From an uncultured Prevotellaceae bacterium (lineage in GTDB: Bacteria; Bacteroidota; Bacteroidia; Bacteroidales; Muribaculaceae), in the NCBI GenBank assembly GCA_900318065.1, contig ONIY01000007.1, positions 27,197-91,196 of the forward strand: a DNA stretch of 64,000 bases. The letters are read 5' to 3'. Positions 7,743 through 16,816 of the stretch are shown here, in pieces. Position 1 is the first letter of the stretch. Each line of letters begins with the position of its first letter. Below the pieces are notes generated by a model. That model was not told the DNA's origin and did not search any database. It saw only the letters and a program-made list of their open reading frames with translations. The translations under genes and the position numbers were made by a program.

Positions 7743-10700
7743 TTACTTCACCAGTTTGATAGTGCGAGTAGTGCCATCGGTGAATGTAACAACAGCGATG
7801 TTCACGCCATTGAATGGCTGGTCGCTGGTCATGCCACTGAGGTTCACATACTTAACAGCGGCAACGTTGCCCTCGGCAATGAGTGTCTCGATAGCCGATA
7901 CTGTGCCGTTTTGACCAATCTTGAGGGTGCGTGGAGCGCCCATGGTGGTCTGAACTGGCAGATAGCAACGGTGAGCGGCTACTGTGCCACCCTCACTCAG
8001 GATGAAGTAGTTGTTGTAGAGCACATAACCTGCGCCAGCAGCAATCTCTTGAGCCTCATTGCTGCCCACAAGCTTGGTGGTATAGGTGTCGGTCTCGCCA
8101 GTGTAGGCAACGGTAGTGAAGTTCTCACCTGCTGTCTCGCTGTATAGCAGAACGCCCACACCTGCTGGGATGTAAGGAATCTCGGTGATTTCGGTAGCAT
8201 CGCCATTGATAGCATCAACAACATAGGCCTTCATGCCCAGTGGCAGAGCAAGGTCGCGCTCGTTGTAATAGGTAGCCCAGTGACGCTCGGTGGTGAAGGC
8301 AACGCCCTCAAGCTCATAAGTGATAGCCTTGAAGGTAACTGTTACGGTCACATCGCTTGCAGGCATTGTGAACTTGTAGTCGCTGTCAAGCTCTACCTCG
8401 TCCTCGCCAGCCATTACGGTCACCTCGTCAATCTCATAGCCAGTGGCAGGAGTGATAGTGAGAGTGATCTCGTCACCCATGTTGGCAGTAGTTACGCTTG
8501 GCACAACAGCACCATTCTGAGGCTCGGTAACGGTGATTGTGTACTCAGTCTTCTTGAAGGTAACAACTACCTCGGCATCCTTGGCCATGTCGAAGCCATA
8601 AGTGCCAAAGCCTGCTGAGATGCCGCCTGGGAAGTCTTTGAGTGCTGGAGCACCAAACTCGCCACCAGTCTCGTCATCATCAATAGTGAGCAATGGCGTG
8701 CCATTAACCTTAACCGACTCAACCTCGTAGCCCTGGGCGGGACTTGGAGTGATAGTGATGTGGGTGCCAGCGGCAACTTGTGCTGGAGATGTGGTAAGAA
8801 CTGTTTCACCAGCCTTAATCTCTACAGTACCACCCTCGGCAGGAGTAACGCTCCAAGTGAGGTTGTAGTTAACAATCGACTCCTTGAAGGTAGCGGTGAT
8901 GGTAACATCGCCAGCAGGCATCACAAAGGTGTTGTTGGTTACCTCAACAGCAGTCTCGCCGTTCATCACGGTAAGGGTCTCGAGCTCATAGCCCTCGGCG
9001 GGGGTAATGGTGAGTGTAACTGTCTCGCCAGCAGCAGCCTCGGTCTTGTCGGGAACTACTGTACCGTGCTCAATACCCTCGGCAACGGTGATAGTGTACT
9101 TCTCGGGCTCTATTTCGCCTGTAACAACGAGAATATTGGTCACTGGATCGTAGCTGAAGCTATAGGTGCCAGCCTTCGACAGAGTGATGTTGGGAGTTTC
9201 CTCGGCAAGGCCCTCAATGGTAGCAGGAAGTTCTGTGACTTGATATTCTTTACCTAACCATGTCTCGCTTGACAATGTCTCGCCATCGCGAACGCTCTTA
9301 TAAACCTTGAACTGAGAAGTAGCGGTCATCTCTGTTGCCTGGGTAGAAATCCACTTGCCATCGGCGCCCTTGGTCATGCCAATCTCGTTAACTGTTGACC
9401 AGTTGTCGCCCTCGCCCCACTTAATAGAGTAGGTCACCTCAAGTGCGCGGAAGGTGGCGGTAACAGTAACGTTGCTTGCTGGCATGGTGAACTTGTTGTT
9501 CTCAACAGTGACAGGATTGCCTTCGGCATCGGTCACTGTGTAACTAACGAATACATAGTCCTCTTTGGGAGTATTGGTCAGTGTCACAACCTCGCCCACA
9601 TGAGCAGTAGTCTTGTCGGCAGCGATAGTACCATTCTCGCCTTGAGTGACGGTGATGGTGTAGTCAATTGCCTTGAAGGTAACGGTAACGGTAACGTCAC
9701 CGGCAGGCATTGTGAACTGGTTGTTCTCAACGGCAACATTTTCCTCGCCGTTCTTAACAGTGATTTGATCTACCTCATAGCCAGTAGCGGGTTCGATTGC
9801 CAGTGCAACTGTCTCGCCAGCCTTGGCTTGAGTTGGGTTAGCTGTAACGGTACCATTCTGAGCCTCATTTACGGTAACATTGTAAATAAATTCACTTGTT
9901 ACTGTAAGCTTCATTGTTACTGGATCGAAGCTGAAACTGAAGGTGCCTGGGCGACCAATGTGAATATTGGGACCGTCGCCCACGGTGATTACTTGAGTGG
10001 GCTCGGTAACGGTAGCACTTGCGCCATACCATGTCTCCACAACATTATCACCATTAGTAACGTCCTTAACAACCTTGAACTGATTAGCGGCAGTCATAGC
10101 GGTGCCTGCGTCAGTTGACCACTTGCCATCGGCGCCCTTGGTCATGCCAATCTCGTTAACACTCTCACCCCAGTTAGCACCCTCACCCCACTTAATCTTA
10201 TAGGCAACCTCAAGTGCGCTGAAGGTGGCGGTAACAGTCACGTTGCTTGCTGGCATGGTGAACTTGTTGTTCTCAACAGTGATAGGATTGCCTTCGGCAT
10301 CGGTCACTGTGTAGCTAACGAATACACAGTCCTCATTGGGATTGTTGGTCAGTGTCACAACATCGCCCACATGAGCAGTAGTCTTGTCGGCCTCGATAGT
10401 ACCATTCTCGCCTTGAGTGACGGTGATGGTGTAGTCAATAGCCTTAAAGGTAACAGTAACGGTAACGTCACCAGCAGGCATTGTGAACTGGTTGTTCTCA
10501 ACGGCAACATTTTCCTCGCCGTTCTTAACAGTGATTTGATCTACTTCATAGCCAGAAGCGGGCTCGATTGCCAGTGCAACTGTCTCGCCAGCCTTGGCCT
10601 GAGCTGGGTTAGCTGTAACAGTACCATTCTGAGCCTCATTTACGGTAACATTGTAAATAAATTCACTTGTTACTGTAAGCTTCATTGTTTCTGGGTCGAA

Positions 10701-11387
10701 GCTGAAGCTGAAGGTGCCGGGGCGACCAATGTGGATATTGGAACCCTCACCCACGGTGATATCTTGAGTGGGCTGGTTGACGGTAGTAGCATCGGCGCCA
10801 TACCATTCCTCGCCTAGCAAAGTAGTGCCATCGCTAACGCTCTTATAAACCTTGAACTGATTAGCGGCAGTCATGTCGGTGCCATCGGCAGTAGCCCACT
10901 TGCCGTCGGCGCCCTTGGTCATGGCAATCTCGTTAACTGTTGGCCAGTTGTCGCCCTCGCCCCACTTGATAAAATAGGTTACAGTGCATGCCTTAAACTC
11001 AGCACTTACCTGGACTCCGTAGGGATCTTCGGGCATCACAAAGGTGTAGGTGTTAACCTTGTCAACGGTATTAGTTGGGTCTCCGCTAACAGTAACAGGG
11101 GAACCCACACCAGGGCCGTCGACCTTCAGGCCAGGAGCCTGAGCCGAGCCGCCGCCAATGGTCTTCTCTGCCTTGATGAGGTCTTTAGTAGTGTAAAAAC
11201 CTTCATTAGGCGTTACGGTAATGGTAACTGTCTCGCCAGCTGCAGCGTTAGGCTTGTCAACAGCAACGGTACCATTGGCCGATTGCTTTACTGTGACAAC
11301 TCCCGCATGAGCCGACAGCGACGTTGCCATCATCAGCATCATCAGTGCGATGAAGCCGAACATACGTTTAGTCATGTTTTTTACCAT
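7743..11387 (-). CDS. Very large secreted protein with duplicated InlB-B-like and carbohydrate-binding-like modules
   Basis: The product is 1214 residues; the true start may be MTKRMFGFIAL four codons in (11375), which begins the signal peptide. A roughly 257-residue block is present twice almost unchanged, plus a partial third copy. Each block has a domain of about 110 residues (IKWGEGDNW, NEIGMTKGADGKW, GPNIHIGRPGTFSFSFDP), similar in style to SusE/SusF-like or CBM beta-sandwiches, and two B-repeats. Further B-repeats follow. The last 150 residues (WATYYNERDLALPLGMKAYV, IPAGVGVLLYS, AAHRCYLPV) form a module also found in the genes at 11497-15452 and 48842-50683. A sorting-like tail (GVNIAVVTFTDGTTRTIKLV) ends the protein. 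Likely surface-exposed; ligand unknown. Confidence 0.75.
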   Translation of the reverse strand: MVKNMTKRMFGFIALMMLMMATSLSAHAGVVTVKQSANGTVAVDKPNAAAGETVTITVTPNEGFYTTKDLIKAEKTIGGGSAQAPGLKVDGPGVGSPVTVSGDPTNTVDKVNTYTFVMPEDPYGVQVSAEFKACTVTYFIKWGEGDNWPTVNEIAMTKGADGKWATADGTDMTAANQFKVYKSVSDGTTLLGEEWYGADATTVNQPTQDITVGEGSNIHIGRPGTFSFSFDPETMKLTVTSEFIYNVTVNEAQNGTVTANPAQAKAGETVALAIEPASGYEVDQITVKNGEENVAVENNQFTMPAGDVTVTVTFKAIDYTITVTQGENGTIEADKTTAHVGDVVTLTNNPNEDCVFVSYTVTDAEGNPITVENNKFTMPASNVTVTATFSALEVAYKIKWGEGANWGESVNEIGMTKGADGKWSTDAGTAMTAANQFKVVKDVTNGDNVVETWYGASATVTEPTQVITVGDGPNIHIGRPGTFSFSFDPVTMKLTVTSEFIYNVTVNEAQNGTVTANPTQAKAGETVALAIEPATGYEVDQITVKNGEENVAVENNQFTMPAGDVTVTVTFKAIDYTITVTQGENGTIAADKTTAHVGEVVTLTNTPKEDYVFVSYTVTDAEGNPVTVENNKFTMPASNVTVTATFRALEVTYSIKWGEGDNWSTVNEIGMTKGADGKWISTQATEMTATSQFKVYKSVRDGETLSSETWLGKEYQVTELPATIEGLAEETPNITLSKAGTYSFSYDPVTNILVVTGEIEPEKYTITVAEGIEHGTVVPDKTEAAAGETVTLTITPAEGYELETLTVMNGETAVEVTNNTFVMPAGDVTITATFKESIVNYNLTWSVTPAEGGTVEIKAGETVLTTSPAQVAAGTHITITPSPAQGYEVESVKVNGTPLLTIDDDETGGEFGAPALKDFPGGISAGFGTYGFDMAKDAEVVVTFKKTEYTITVTEPQNGAVVPSVTTANMGDEITLTITPATGYEIDEVTVMAGEDEVELDSDYKFTMPASDVTVTVTFKAITYELEGVAFTTERHWATYYNERDLALPLGMKAYVVDAINGDATEITEIPYIPAGVGVLLYSETAGENFTTVAYTGETDTYTTKLVGSNEAQEIAAGAGYVLYNNYFILSEGGTVAAHRCYLPVQTTMGAPRTLKIGQNGTVSAIETLIAEGNVAAVKYVNLSGMTSDQPFNGVNIAVVTFTDGTTRTIKLVK
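9438..10979. repeat. 771-bp direct repeat inside the gene at 7743-11387
   Basis: The sequence from about 9438 to 10208 recurs at about 10209 to 10979 with few changes (for example CAAGTGCGC at 9439 and at 10210). The period of about 771 bp equals 257 codons, so the reading frame is kept. The near identity points to a recent duplication. Confidence 0.8.
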
Positions 11388-11428
11388 AATGTTAATAAAG
11401 TTAAATTTATCTTTGAGCTTTTCAAACT

Positions 11429-11473
11429 CTCGAATATTCGAGCATCTGAGCAGTCAAAACACCCGAATATTCG
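11429..11473. promoter_or_regulatory. Paired CGAATATTCG palindromes upstream of the gene at 7743-11387
   Basis: CTCGAATATTCGAG at 11429-11442 is a perfect 14-bp palindrome. CGAATATTCG recurs at 11464-11473. The centres are 33 bp apart, close to three helical turns, and both lie in the 109-bp gap upstream of the minus-strand start at 11387. This is the geometry of a two-site operator; no regulator is known. Confidence 0.5.
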
Positions 11474-11496
11474 AGAATTGTGCATTGTGTGCATTA

Positions 11497-11895
11497 TCAG
11501 CGCACCACCTTCTTGCCGTCGCTGGTGATGAAGATGCCGCGCTTGCCGTTGAGCGAGGTGCCCACGTAGCGGCCGCTCAGGTCGTAGTACTTAACGCCGC
11601 TATTGCCGTCGGTTACCAGGGCGTCGATGCCAGTGACTGTGCCGGCAGCAGCAATCCTGAGCACGCGAGGTGCGCCGGCAGCGTTGCCGCCTGCTTGCAG
11701 ATAGCAACGGTGAGCAGCAACCTGGGTGCCATCCTGAATGAGGACGAGCTCATTGTTATAGAGCACATAGGCATTGCTCACTTCCTGAGCCTGGGCAACG
11801 CCCACGAGCAGGTTGCCAGTAACTGTGGCAGGAGCATCGGGCTCGTAAGGCATAGCCTCAACAGTCTCGTCAGCAGTCTCGCTGTAGAGCAGCAC
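11497..11895 (-). pseudogene. Out-of-frame 3' end of the secreted protein gene 11778-15452
   Basis: This frame encodes LLYSETADETVEAMPYEP and on to VAAHRCYLQAGG and a sorting-like tail (GKRGIFITSDGKKVVR). It matches the C-terminal module of the two paralogues in this window (7743-11387 and 48842-50683), where the same sequence follows IPAGVGV in frame. Here it is in a different frame from the upstream 1224-codon gene. It has no signal peptide or start of its own and is best read as the detached C-terminus of that gene. Confidence 0.8.
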
Positions 11896-14800
11896 ACACC
11901 AACATTGGCTGGGATGTAGCTGAGAGGCTCTACAGTAGCCTTGTCGCCACTGATGCCTGTTACGACATAGGCAGTAACACCCTCGGGCAATGCCAAGTCT
12001 TGGTCACCATACCAGGTAGCCCAGTTACGACCATCGGCAAATACCACACCCTCGAGGAGGACGGGATCTACATGAACCTTATAGTCAGTTGGGTAAAGTT
12101 GAACTGTGCCATTGTACTCAGCAACTACGCATGTGATGTCATAATTCACGGTGAAATCGGTGGGATGGGTTACATTGGTGAAGTTTGTGCGACCTGTAAT
12201 AGTATTCTCATCTGCATCGGTGATAGTGAAGTTCTTATTTTCAGGTTCGCCTATGGCGACGTTCTTAACTATAATATACTCATTTTCATTTTCAGTAGAG
12301 ATAGCATTCAATTGCATCTCGGCTGGAACCACTTCGACAGTTTCATTGGTAGCAACAAGATTGGCTGGTGTCTCAGCCTCCAGGAGACCATTGTAGTTCT
12401 TGGTCTTTGCTGTCCAGTTAGGAGCAAGAACTTGACCCTGAGTGAACTCAAACTCTGTACCAGTATCTCCATAGATAAGAGCCGAACCTGTCTCGTCCTT
12501 CACATAGAGATAACGACCGTTAACATAGGTGACAGTCACATTACCAGTGAAACCAAACTCAGTGCCTGCGGCAAGTTCCTTATACTCGGCAATTGTGGCA
12601 ACATTGGTCATCATCACAAACTCCTTGCTTGCGATAGTACTGATGTTTCCATCTTTTACAGCAATAGCCTTAACCGTTGCTTGAGCGCTCAATGTAATTG
12701 GACTCTCATAAAGAGTTGATTCAGCAGTTGGCTCGCTACCGTCTAATGTATAATGAATCTCGGCACCCACTGTTTCACAAGTCATTGTCACTTGTGTAGT
12801 TGGGAAGAATGGAGTAACACCTTCAATAATAGGAGCAAGTACCTGATCGGCAGGAATCTCAGCATAGCTAACATTCATTGTCTTTATTTGAGTGTTACTT
12901 ACAATAGTAAAGATTACCGTAGAAGCTTCTCCTGTCCAAGTGCGAGTTCCTTCAGAACCACTTATCTTTCCTGTATTGGGAGTTAAGTTGAAATTCGAAC
13001 TGTGATTAGTGAAATCAATTTGAGTCAAAATGCATCCTTCAGGGGCTTCAACAGTAATTGTACCTGAGTATACTCGCAGGCGAGGTGATGCACTCCAAAT
13101 GCGATTGTTAATATTGCCACTCGTTTTTGGCGAAACTGTCAAATAAACGCCATCAACAGTTGCAGTAAGTGGTTCTGTGATATCTCCTGCAGTACTTGAA
13201 CTAGATGAAGTTCCTCCTTCAAGTGTTGGGAATAATGTTGCATAGTCTTCATCGAAATTGAACATCGCCTCAAGTTTCTCAACAAATGTAGCCGAAACAA
13301 CGACAGCGGCATCAGGCATGATGAAGGTGTTATCTTCAGCAACTTCAACAGGAGTCTCGCCATTCATAACGGTAAGAGTTCCCAGCTCATAGCCGTTGGC
13401 GGGGGTGACTGTGAGAGTCACTGTCTCGCCTGCGGTAGCAGTCTCTTTATTAGCGGTTACTGTACCATTTTCAATGTTTGGATCAATTGTGATACTGTGA
13501 GGTTCCTTAATGAGGGTCACCACCATTATAGTCTTGGTAATATCAATCTCAAATTTCCATTTGCCTGCTGGAATGCTGCAATTTGTTCCATCATCGGCTT
13601 TGAGAGTAATGGTAGTTCCGTCGCCAGAAACGCTTGATGGAGTTCCTGGGTACCAGGCATCATTACCATCATAAATCTTAAATTCGGATTCAATTTTTAT
13701 TTCTTTTTCTGCAAGAGTGAAGGAACCATCCTCGTTGCGAGTGAACTTATCGCCATCGGTCCAACCACCAAACGAGCCCTTGAGATAGAGGTCGCTCACT
13801 TGTGGAACAAAGAGCTTTGCAATTCCGTTATCATCAATCTTGATTATGAAATTATAATTGCCAGCATCACGCATCTTGAAGTTTTGCTCTTTATCGGCCT
13901 CAAGTGGCAGGTCGCGGAACCACCCTTTATGCACCTCATATGGTGAGTTTCCATCTTGTCCACCGAGTCTATTACCATTCTTATCCATAATTTTAAACTC
14001 AATGCCAGCCTCAGTAAATGGAACACCATCATCACCTGGGTACAACTCACGGCACACATACATCTTGTCGTTCACCTTTGTAAAGTTCACCGACTGCCAG
14101 AATGGAACTCCGGTATTGCCAAATCTCTTAATAATCAATGTATAGTCAGGAAGCTCCTGAGCCTCAATCGGCAAGAATTGTATCTTATTATTATACTTGA
14201 AACAAATACCTGTAATATCATAGGTAGAACCATCGGTAAGTGTTCCATTAAAAATACTATTATAAATATAGTAAGCGACTGATTCCTCGCCTGCAGAAAG
14301 AGTTTTAGAAGATGTATTGACTTTTACGCCTCTAAGAACTGCATAACGTCCAAAATTGTTTGCTACTTCAGATATCGTAATTTCTATTGGTGTGGGAACA
14401 ACATTACTTTCTGAAGTTTCCAAACCAGTGAGATTCGTCATTTCAACAGTGCCATTGTATGTTGTCTTGGTTCCATAGAATCCAGCAGGGATATTGTCTC
14501 CAAGTTTATACATTTGACCATTGAAAGATTCGCTGTTATCAAACATCAACACGCCATTATTAGCATCTTGAGCAAACAGATTCTTGCCTGATTGTCCTAA
14601 CGCCACAAGATCTGTGCCAGTATATTTGAATTCTGCACCATCTTGGAGAGCATTTAAATCAGCGATGCTTGATACGTTAACTATAGTTTTTTTGGTAAAT
14701 ACCTTTTCTACAATACCACTCACATCATTACCAAGTACTGCTATAGCCTTTACTGTTGTTGTTTCTGTGATAGTGAATGGAGCGCTATAAGGTGTACTTG

Positions 14801-15452
14801 AAGTTGTGGGGGCATTACCATCTGTTGTATAATAAATTGAAGCGCCCGTTGTCCCACAACTTATTGAGACTTGAGTGCTTCCTTCAAATGGTGTTGTGCC
14901 GCTGATTACGGGAGCGGAAACAGATGGAACGGTATTTTCATATGTAACAACCACATCCCATATACGAACTGCTCCACTTGCTGTGATATAACCAGTATTC
15001 AAGTTTAGTGAAGAACAATCTATTGTTACTGAATTTGCACCAGTACCTGATGCAACTCCAGCACCTGCAGCTGATGTGGAATTCGAACCGCTAAAGAATA
15101 ATGTAGCTGAATTGCTTCCACCATCCATCGGTTTGTTGGTGGAAGAAACGGTCATCGTAATTCCAGTAATCTTAAATCCCAATTCTGGCACTTGGATGTA
15201 GTAAGCAACTTTACTTGCATATTTTTTTATTTGCAAGAAATGATACTGGCTCGTGGCGTTACTATGCTGATTCTTTATAGCAAAAGCTTTCCACACATTT
15301 CCGCCTCCATCTTTCAGATTAGTCCATTCAGCGTAGCCATCAGCCGCATCTCCAGCAGCCACGATATTGGCGTTTGATAGAGTTACAGTCTCGGCCCACC
15401 CCACGCCTATGGCCAGGATGGACGCCATTAAAAATGTTAGTAATTTTTTCAT
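11778..15452 (-). CDS. Large secreted multidomain protein, C-terminus frameshifted
   Basis: The frame gives 1224 residues and starts with a signal peptide (MKKLLTFLMASILAIGVGWA). Visible parts are an N-terminal beta domain at about 20-170, two chitobiase/FN3-like modules (ISCGTTGASIYYTTDGNAPT; MTCETVGAEIHYTLDGSEPT), each followed by an OB-fold-like segment (IADLNALQDGAEFKYTGTDL; IAEYKELAAGTEFGFTGNVT), a SusE/F-like region and one InlB-B-like repeat. The paralogous C-terminal module begins (WATWYGDQDLALPEGVTAYV, SYIPANVGV) and then changes to unrelated sequence (CCSTARLLTRLLR). Minus-strand bases around 11890-11900 read GGTGTGTGCTGCTC, where an in-frame gene would read GGTGTGCTGCTC. A gain of one TG in a short GT run explains the break. 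The promoter is at 15544-15574. Confidence 0.75.
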   Translation of the reverse strand: MKKLLTFLMASILAIGVGWAETVTLSNANIVAAGDAADGYAEWTNLKDGGGNVWKAFAIKNQHSNATSQYHFLQIKKYASKVAYYIQVPELGFKITGITMTVSSTNKPMDGGSNSATLFFSGSNSTSAAGAGVASGTGANSVTIDCSSLNLNTGYITASGAVRIWDVVVTYENTVPSVSAPVISGTTPFEGSTQVSISCGTTGASIYYTTDGNAPTTSSTPYSAPFTITETTTVKAIAVLGNDVSGIVEKVFTKKTIVNVSSIADLNALQDGAEFKYTGTDLVALGQSGKNLFAQDANNGVLMFDNSESFNGQMYKLGDNIPAGFYGTKTTYNGTVEMTNLTGLETSESNVVPTPIEITISEVANNFGRYAVLRGVKVNTSSKTLSAGEESVAYYIYNSIFNGTLTDGSTYDITGICFKYNNKIQFLPIEAQELPDYTLIIKRFGNTGVPFWQSVNFTKVNDKMYVCRELYPGDDGVPFTEAGIEFKIMDKNGNRLGGQDGNSPYEVHKGWFRDLPLEADKEQNFKMRDAGNYNFIIKIDDNGIAKLFVPQVSDLYLKGSFGGWTDGDKFTRNEDGSFTLAEKEIKIESEFKIYDGNDAWYPGTPSSVSGDGTTITLKADDGTNCSIPAGKWKFEIDITKTIMVVTLIKEPHSITIDPNIENGTVTANKETATAGETVTLTVTPANGYELGTLTVMNGETPVEVAEDNTFIMPDAAVVVSATFVEKLEAMFNFDEDYATLFPTLEGGTSSSSSTAGDITEPLTATVDGVYLTVSPKTSGNINNRIWSASPRLRVYSGTITVEAPEGCILTQIDFTNHSSNFNLTPNTGKISGSEGTRTWTGEASTVIFTIVSNTQIKTMNVSYAEIPADQVLAPIIEGVTPFFPTTQVTMTCETVGAEIHYTLDGSEPTAESTLYESPITLSAQATVKAIAVKDGNISTIASKEFVMMTNVATIAEYKELAAGTEFGFTGNVTVTYVNGRYLYVKDETGSALIYGDTGTEFEFTQGQVLAPNWTAKTKNYNGLLEAETPANLVATNETVEVVPAEMQLNAISTENENEYIIVKNVAIGEPENKNFTITDADENTITGRTNFTNVTHPTDFTVNYDITCVVAEYNGTVQLYPTDYKVHVDPVLLEGVVFADGRNWATWYGDQDLALPEGVTAYVVTGISGDKATVEPLSYIPANVGVCCSTARLLTRLLRLCLTSPMLLPQLLATCSWALPRLRK

Positions 15453-15543
15453 GTTTAATAATTTTATAGTTAACTATTTAATAAATTTCTTTTCTAATAA
15501 TCTGATACTCTTTTAGTTTGCCTGAATGCTTAGAATAATTGGG

Positions 15544-15574
15544 CAAAAATAGCAAAAAATAATCTAATAGTCAA
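15544..15574 (-). promoter_or_regulatory. Bacteroidetes-type promoter of the gene at 11778-15452
   Basis: On the minus strand TTG is followed after 20 bases by TATTTTTG, an exact fit to the Bacteroidetes -33/-7 pattern. It leaves a 5' leader of roughly 85 bases. Confidence 0.65.
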
Positions 15575-15650
15575 CACAAAACGGTCATTTTTTTCTTGGG
15601 TGTTGAAAACTTTTTCCGTCACAAAACTTGCACAAGTTGTCTAATTTTGT

Positions 15651-15658
15651 TATATTTG
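15651..15658 (+). promoter_or_regulatory. -7 element of the GH53 gene
   Basis: TATATTTG matches TAnnTTTG. A TTG lies 20 bases upstream (15628-15630), and the ATG of the galactanase gene follows at 15680. Confidence 0.6.
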
Positions 15659-15679
15659 TGTCAAGAAATAATTATGATT

Positions 15680-16678
15680 ATGAAAAAGAGCATCTTAACC
15701 CTGCTTTTTTGCCTTCTCGGCATGGCCGCGTGGGCACAGGAATTCTGGCTCGGTGCCGACATCAGCGGCACGAGTGAACTCGAGCGCCGCGGCGTGAAGC
15801 TGTATAACCAGGCTGGCGAGGAGCGCGACAACATCACCCTCATGAGAGAGCTGGGCCTCAACGCGGCGCGATTCCGCGTGTGGGTAAACCCCAAGGACGG
15901 CCTGTGCGACATGCACGACGTGCTTGCCATGGCTCGCCGCGCCCAGGACCAGGGCATGGCGATAATGATCGACTTCCACTACAGCGACTGGTGGGCCGAC
16001 CCAGGCAAGCAGAACATCCCCGCCAAGTGGAAAAACTACAACTACCGCCAGATGAAACGCGCCCTGGCACGCCACACCACCCGCACCCTCAAGCTGCTCA
16101 AGGCGGGAGGCATCGACGTGAAGTGGATACAGATAGGAAACGAGACCACCAACGGCTTCCTGTGGCCCATGGCGCACACGCCCGAGAACATGCGCCAGTA
16201 TGCCGGCCTCACCCAGGCAGGCTATCGCGCCGCCAAGCGGGTGTACCCCAATGCCACCTGCATCGTCCACCTCGACGCTGCCTGCGACATCGACCGCTAC
16301 CACACCATCTTCAACGGCCTCAAGAAATACCATGCGCAATATGACATGATAGGCGTGAGCGTCTACCCCTACTGGGACATGGAGGCGGGCCTCACCAAGA
16401 GCGAGGACGAGACCCTCGAGCGCGTGATAGAGAACATAAACACCCTGGCCCGGGAATACCGTTGCCCAGTGATGATAGTGGAGACAGGCTATGAGGCACG
16501 CCGCCCCGAGGCAGGCAAAGCCTTCATGACCAAGCTCATAGACGCCGCACGCAACCGCACCGGCGGCAACTGCCCCGGCGTGTTCTACTGGGCACCCGAA
16601 GCCGAAGGCCACTACCCACTGGGAGCCTTCCAAAACCACCGCCCCACCGTGATAATGGAGGCGTTTAGAGCAAAATAA
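15680..16678 (+). CDS. Glycoside hydrolase family 53 arabinogalactan endo-beta-1,4-galactanase
   Basis: The 332-residue product is a secreted GH53 enzyme that cuts beta-1,4-galactan side chains of pectin. MKKSILTLLFCLLGMAAWAQ is the signal peptide; an ATG two codons upstream at 15674 is also possible. Family marks are GADISGTSELERRGVKLYN near the N-terminus, the LRVRVWVNP-like segment (RFRVWVNPKDGLCD), DFHYSDWWADPGKQ, the acid/base Glu155 in IQIGNETTNGFLWP and the nucleophile Glu268 in MIVETGYEARRP. Length fits a single-domain GH53 with no binding module. No SusC/SusD or other galactan genes lie next to it, so it acts alone here. It is divergent from the large secreted protein gene ending at 15452. 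Confidence 0.93.
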   Translation: MKKSILTLLFCLLGMAAWAQEFWLGADISGTSELERRGVKLYNQAGEERDNITLMRELGLNAARFRVWVNPKDGLCDMHDVLAMARRAQDQGMAIMIDFHYSDWWADPGKQNIPAKWKNYNYRQMKRALARHTTRTLKLLKAGGIDVKWIQIGNETTNGFLWPMAHTPENMRQYAGLTQAGYRAAKRVYPNATCIVHLDAACDIDRYHTIFNGLKKYHAQYDMIGVSVYPYWDMEAGLTKSEDETLERVIENINTLAREYRCPVMIVETGYEARRPEAGKAFMTKLIDAARNRTGGNCPGVFYWAPEAEGHYPLGAFQNHRPTVIMEAFRAK

Positions 16679-16815
16679 GGACAAAGGACAAAGCTCGCCT
16701 CCGAACTCTCCCGGATGCCCCGGATACCCCGGAACTTCCGGAACCTCAGGACAACCCGGATACCCCGGAAAAACGGACTACTGATTACAGATAACTGATA
16801 ACTGATACAACTAAA
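16676..16815. repeat. Composite intergenic module: GGACAAA heptads, 9-mers, ACTGATA heptads
   Basis: After the GH53 stop come two GGACAAA-type 7-bp units (16676-16692). Next are six 9-bp units of GGAnnnCCC type at 16713-16766, then ACTGATA-type heptads at about 16780-16812, ending directly before the sbcD start. The same three parts in the same order occur at 54314-54585. Confidence 0.8.
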
Positions 16816-16816
16816 A

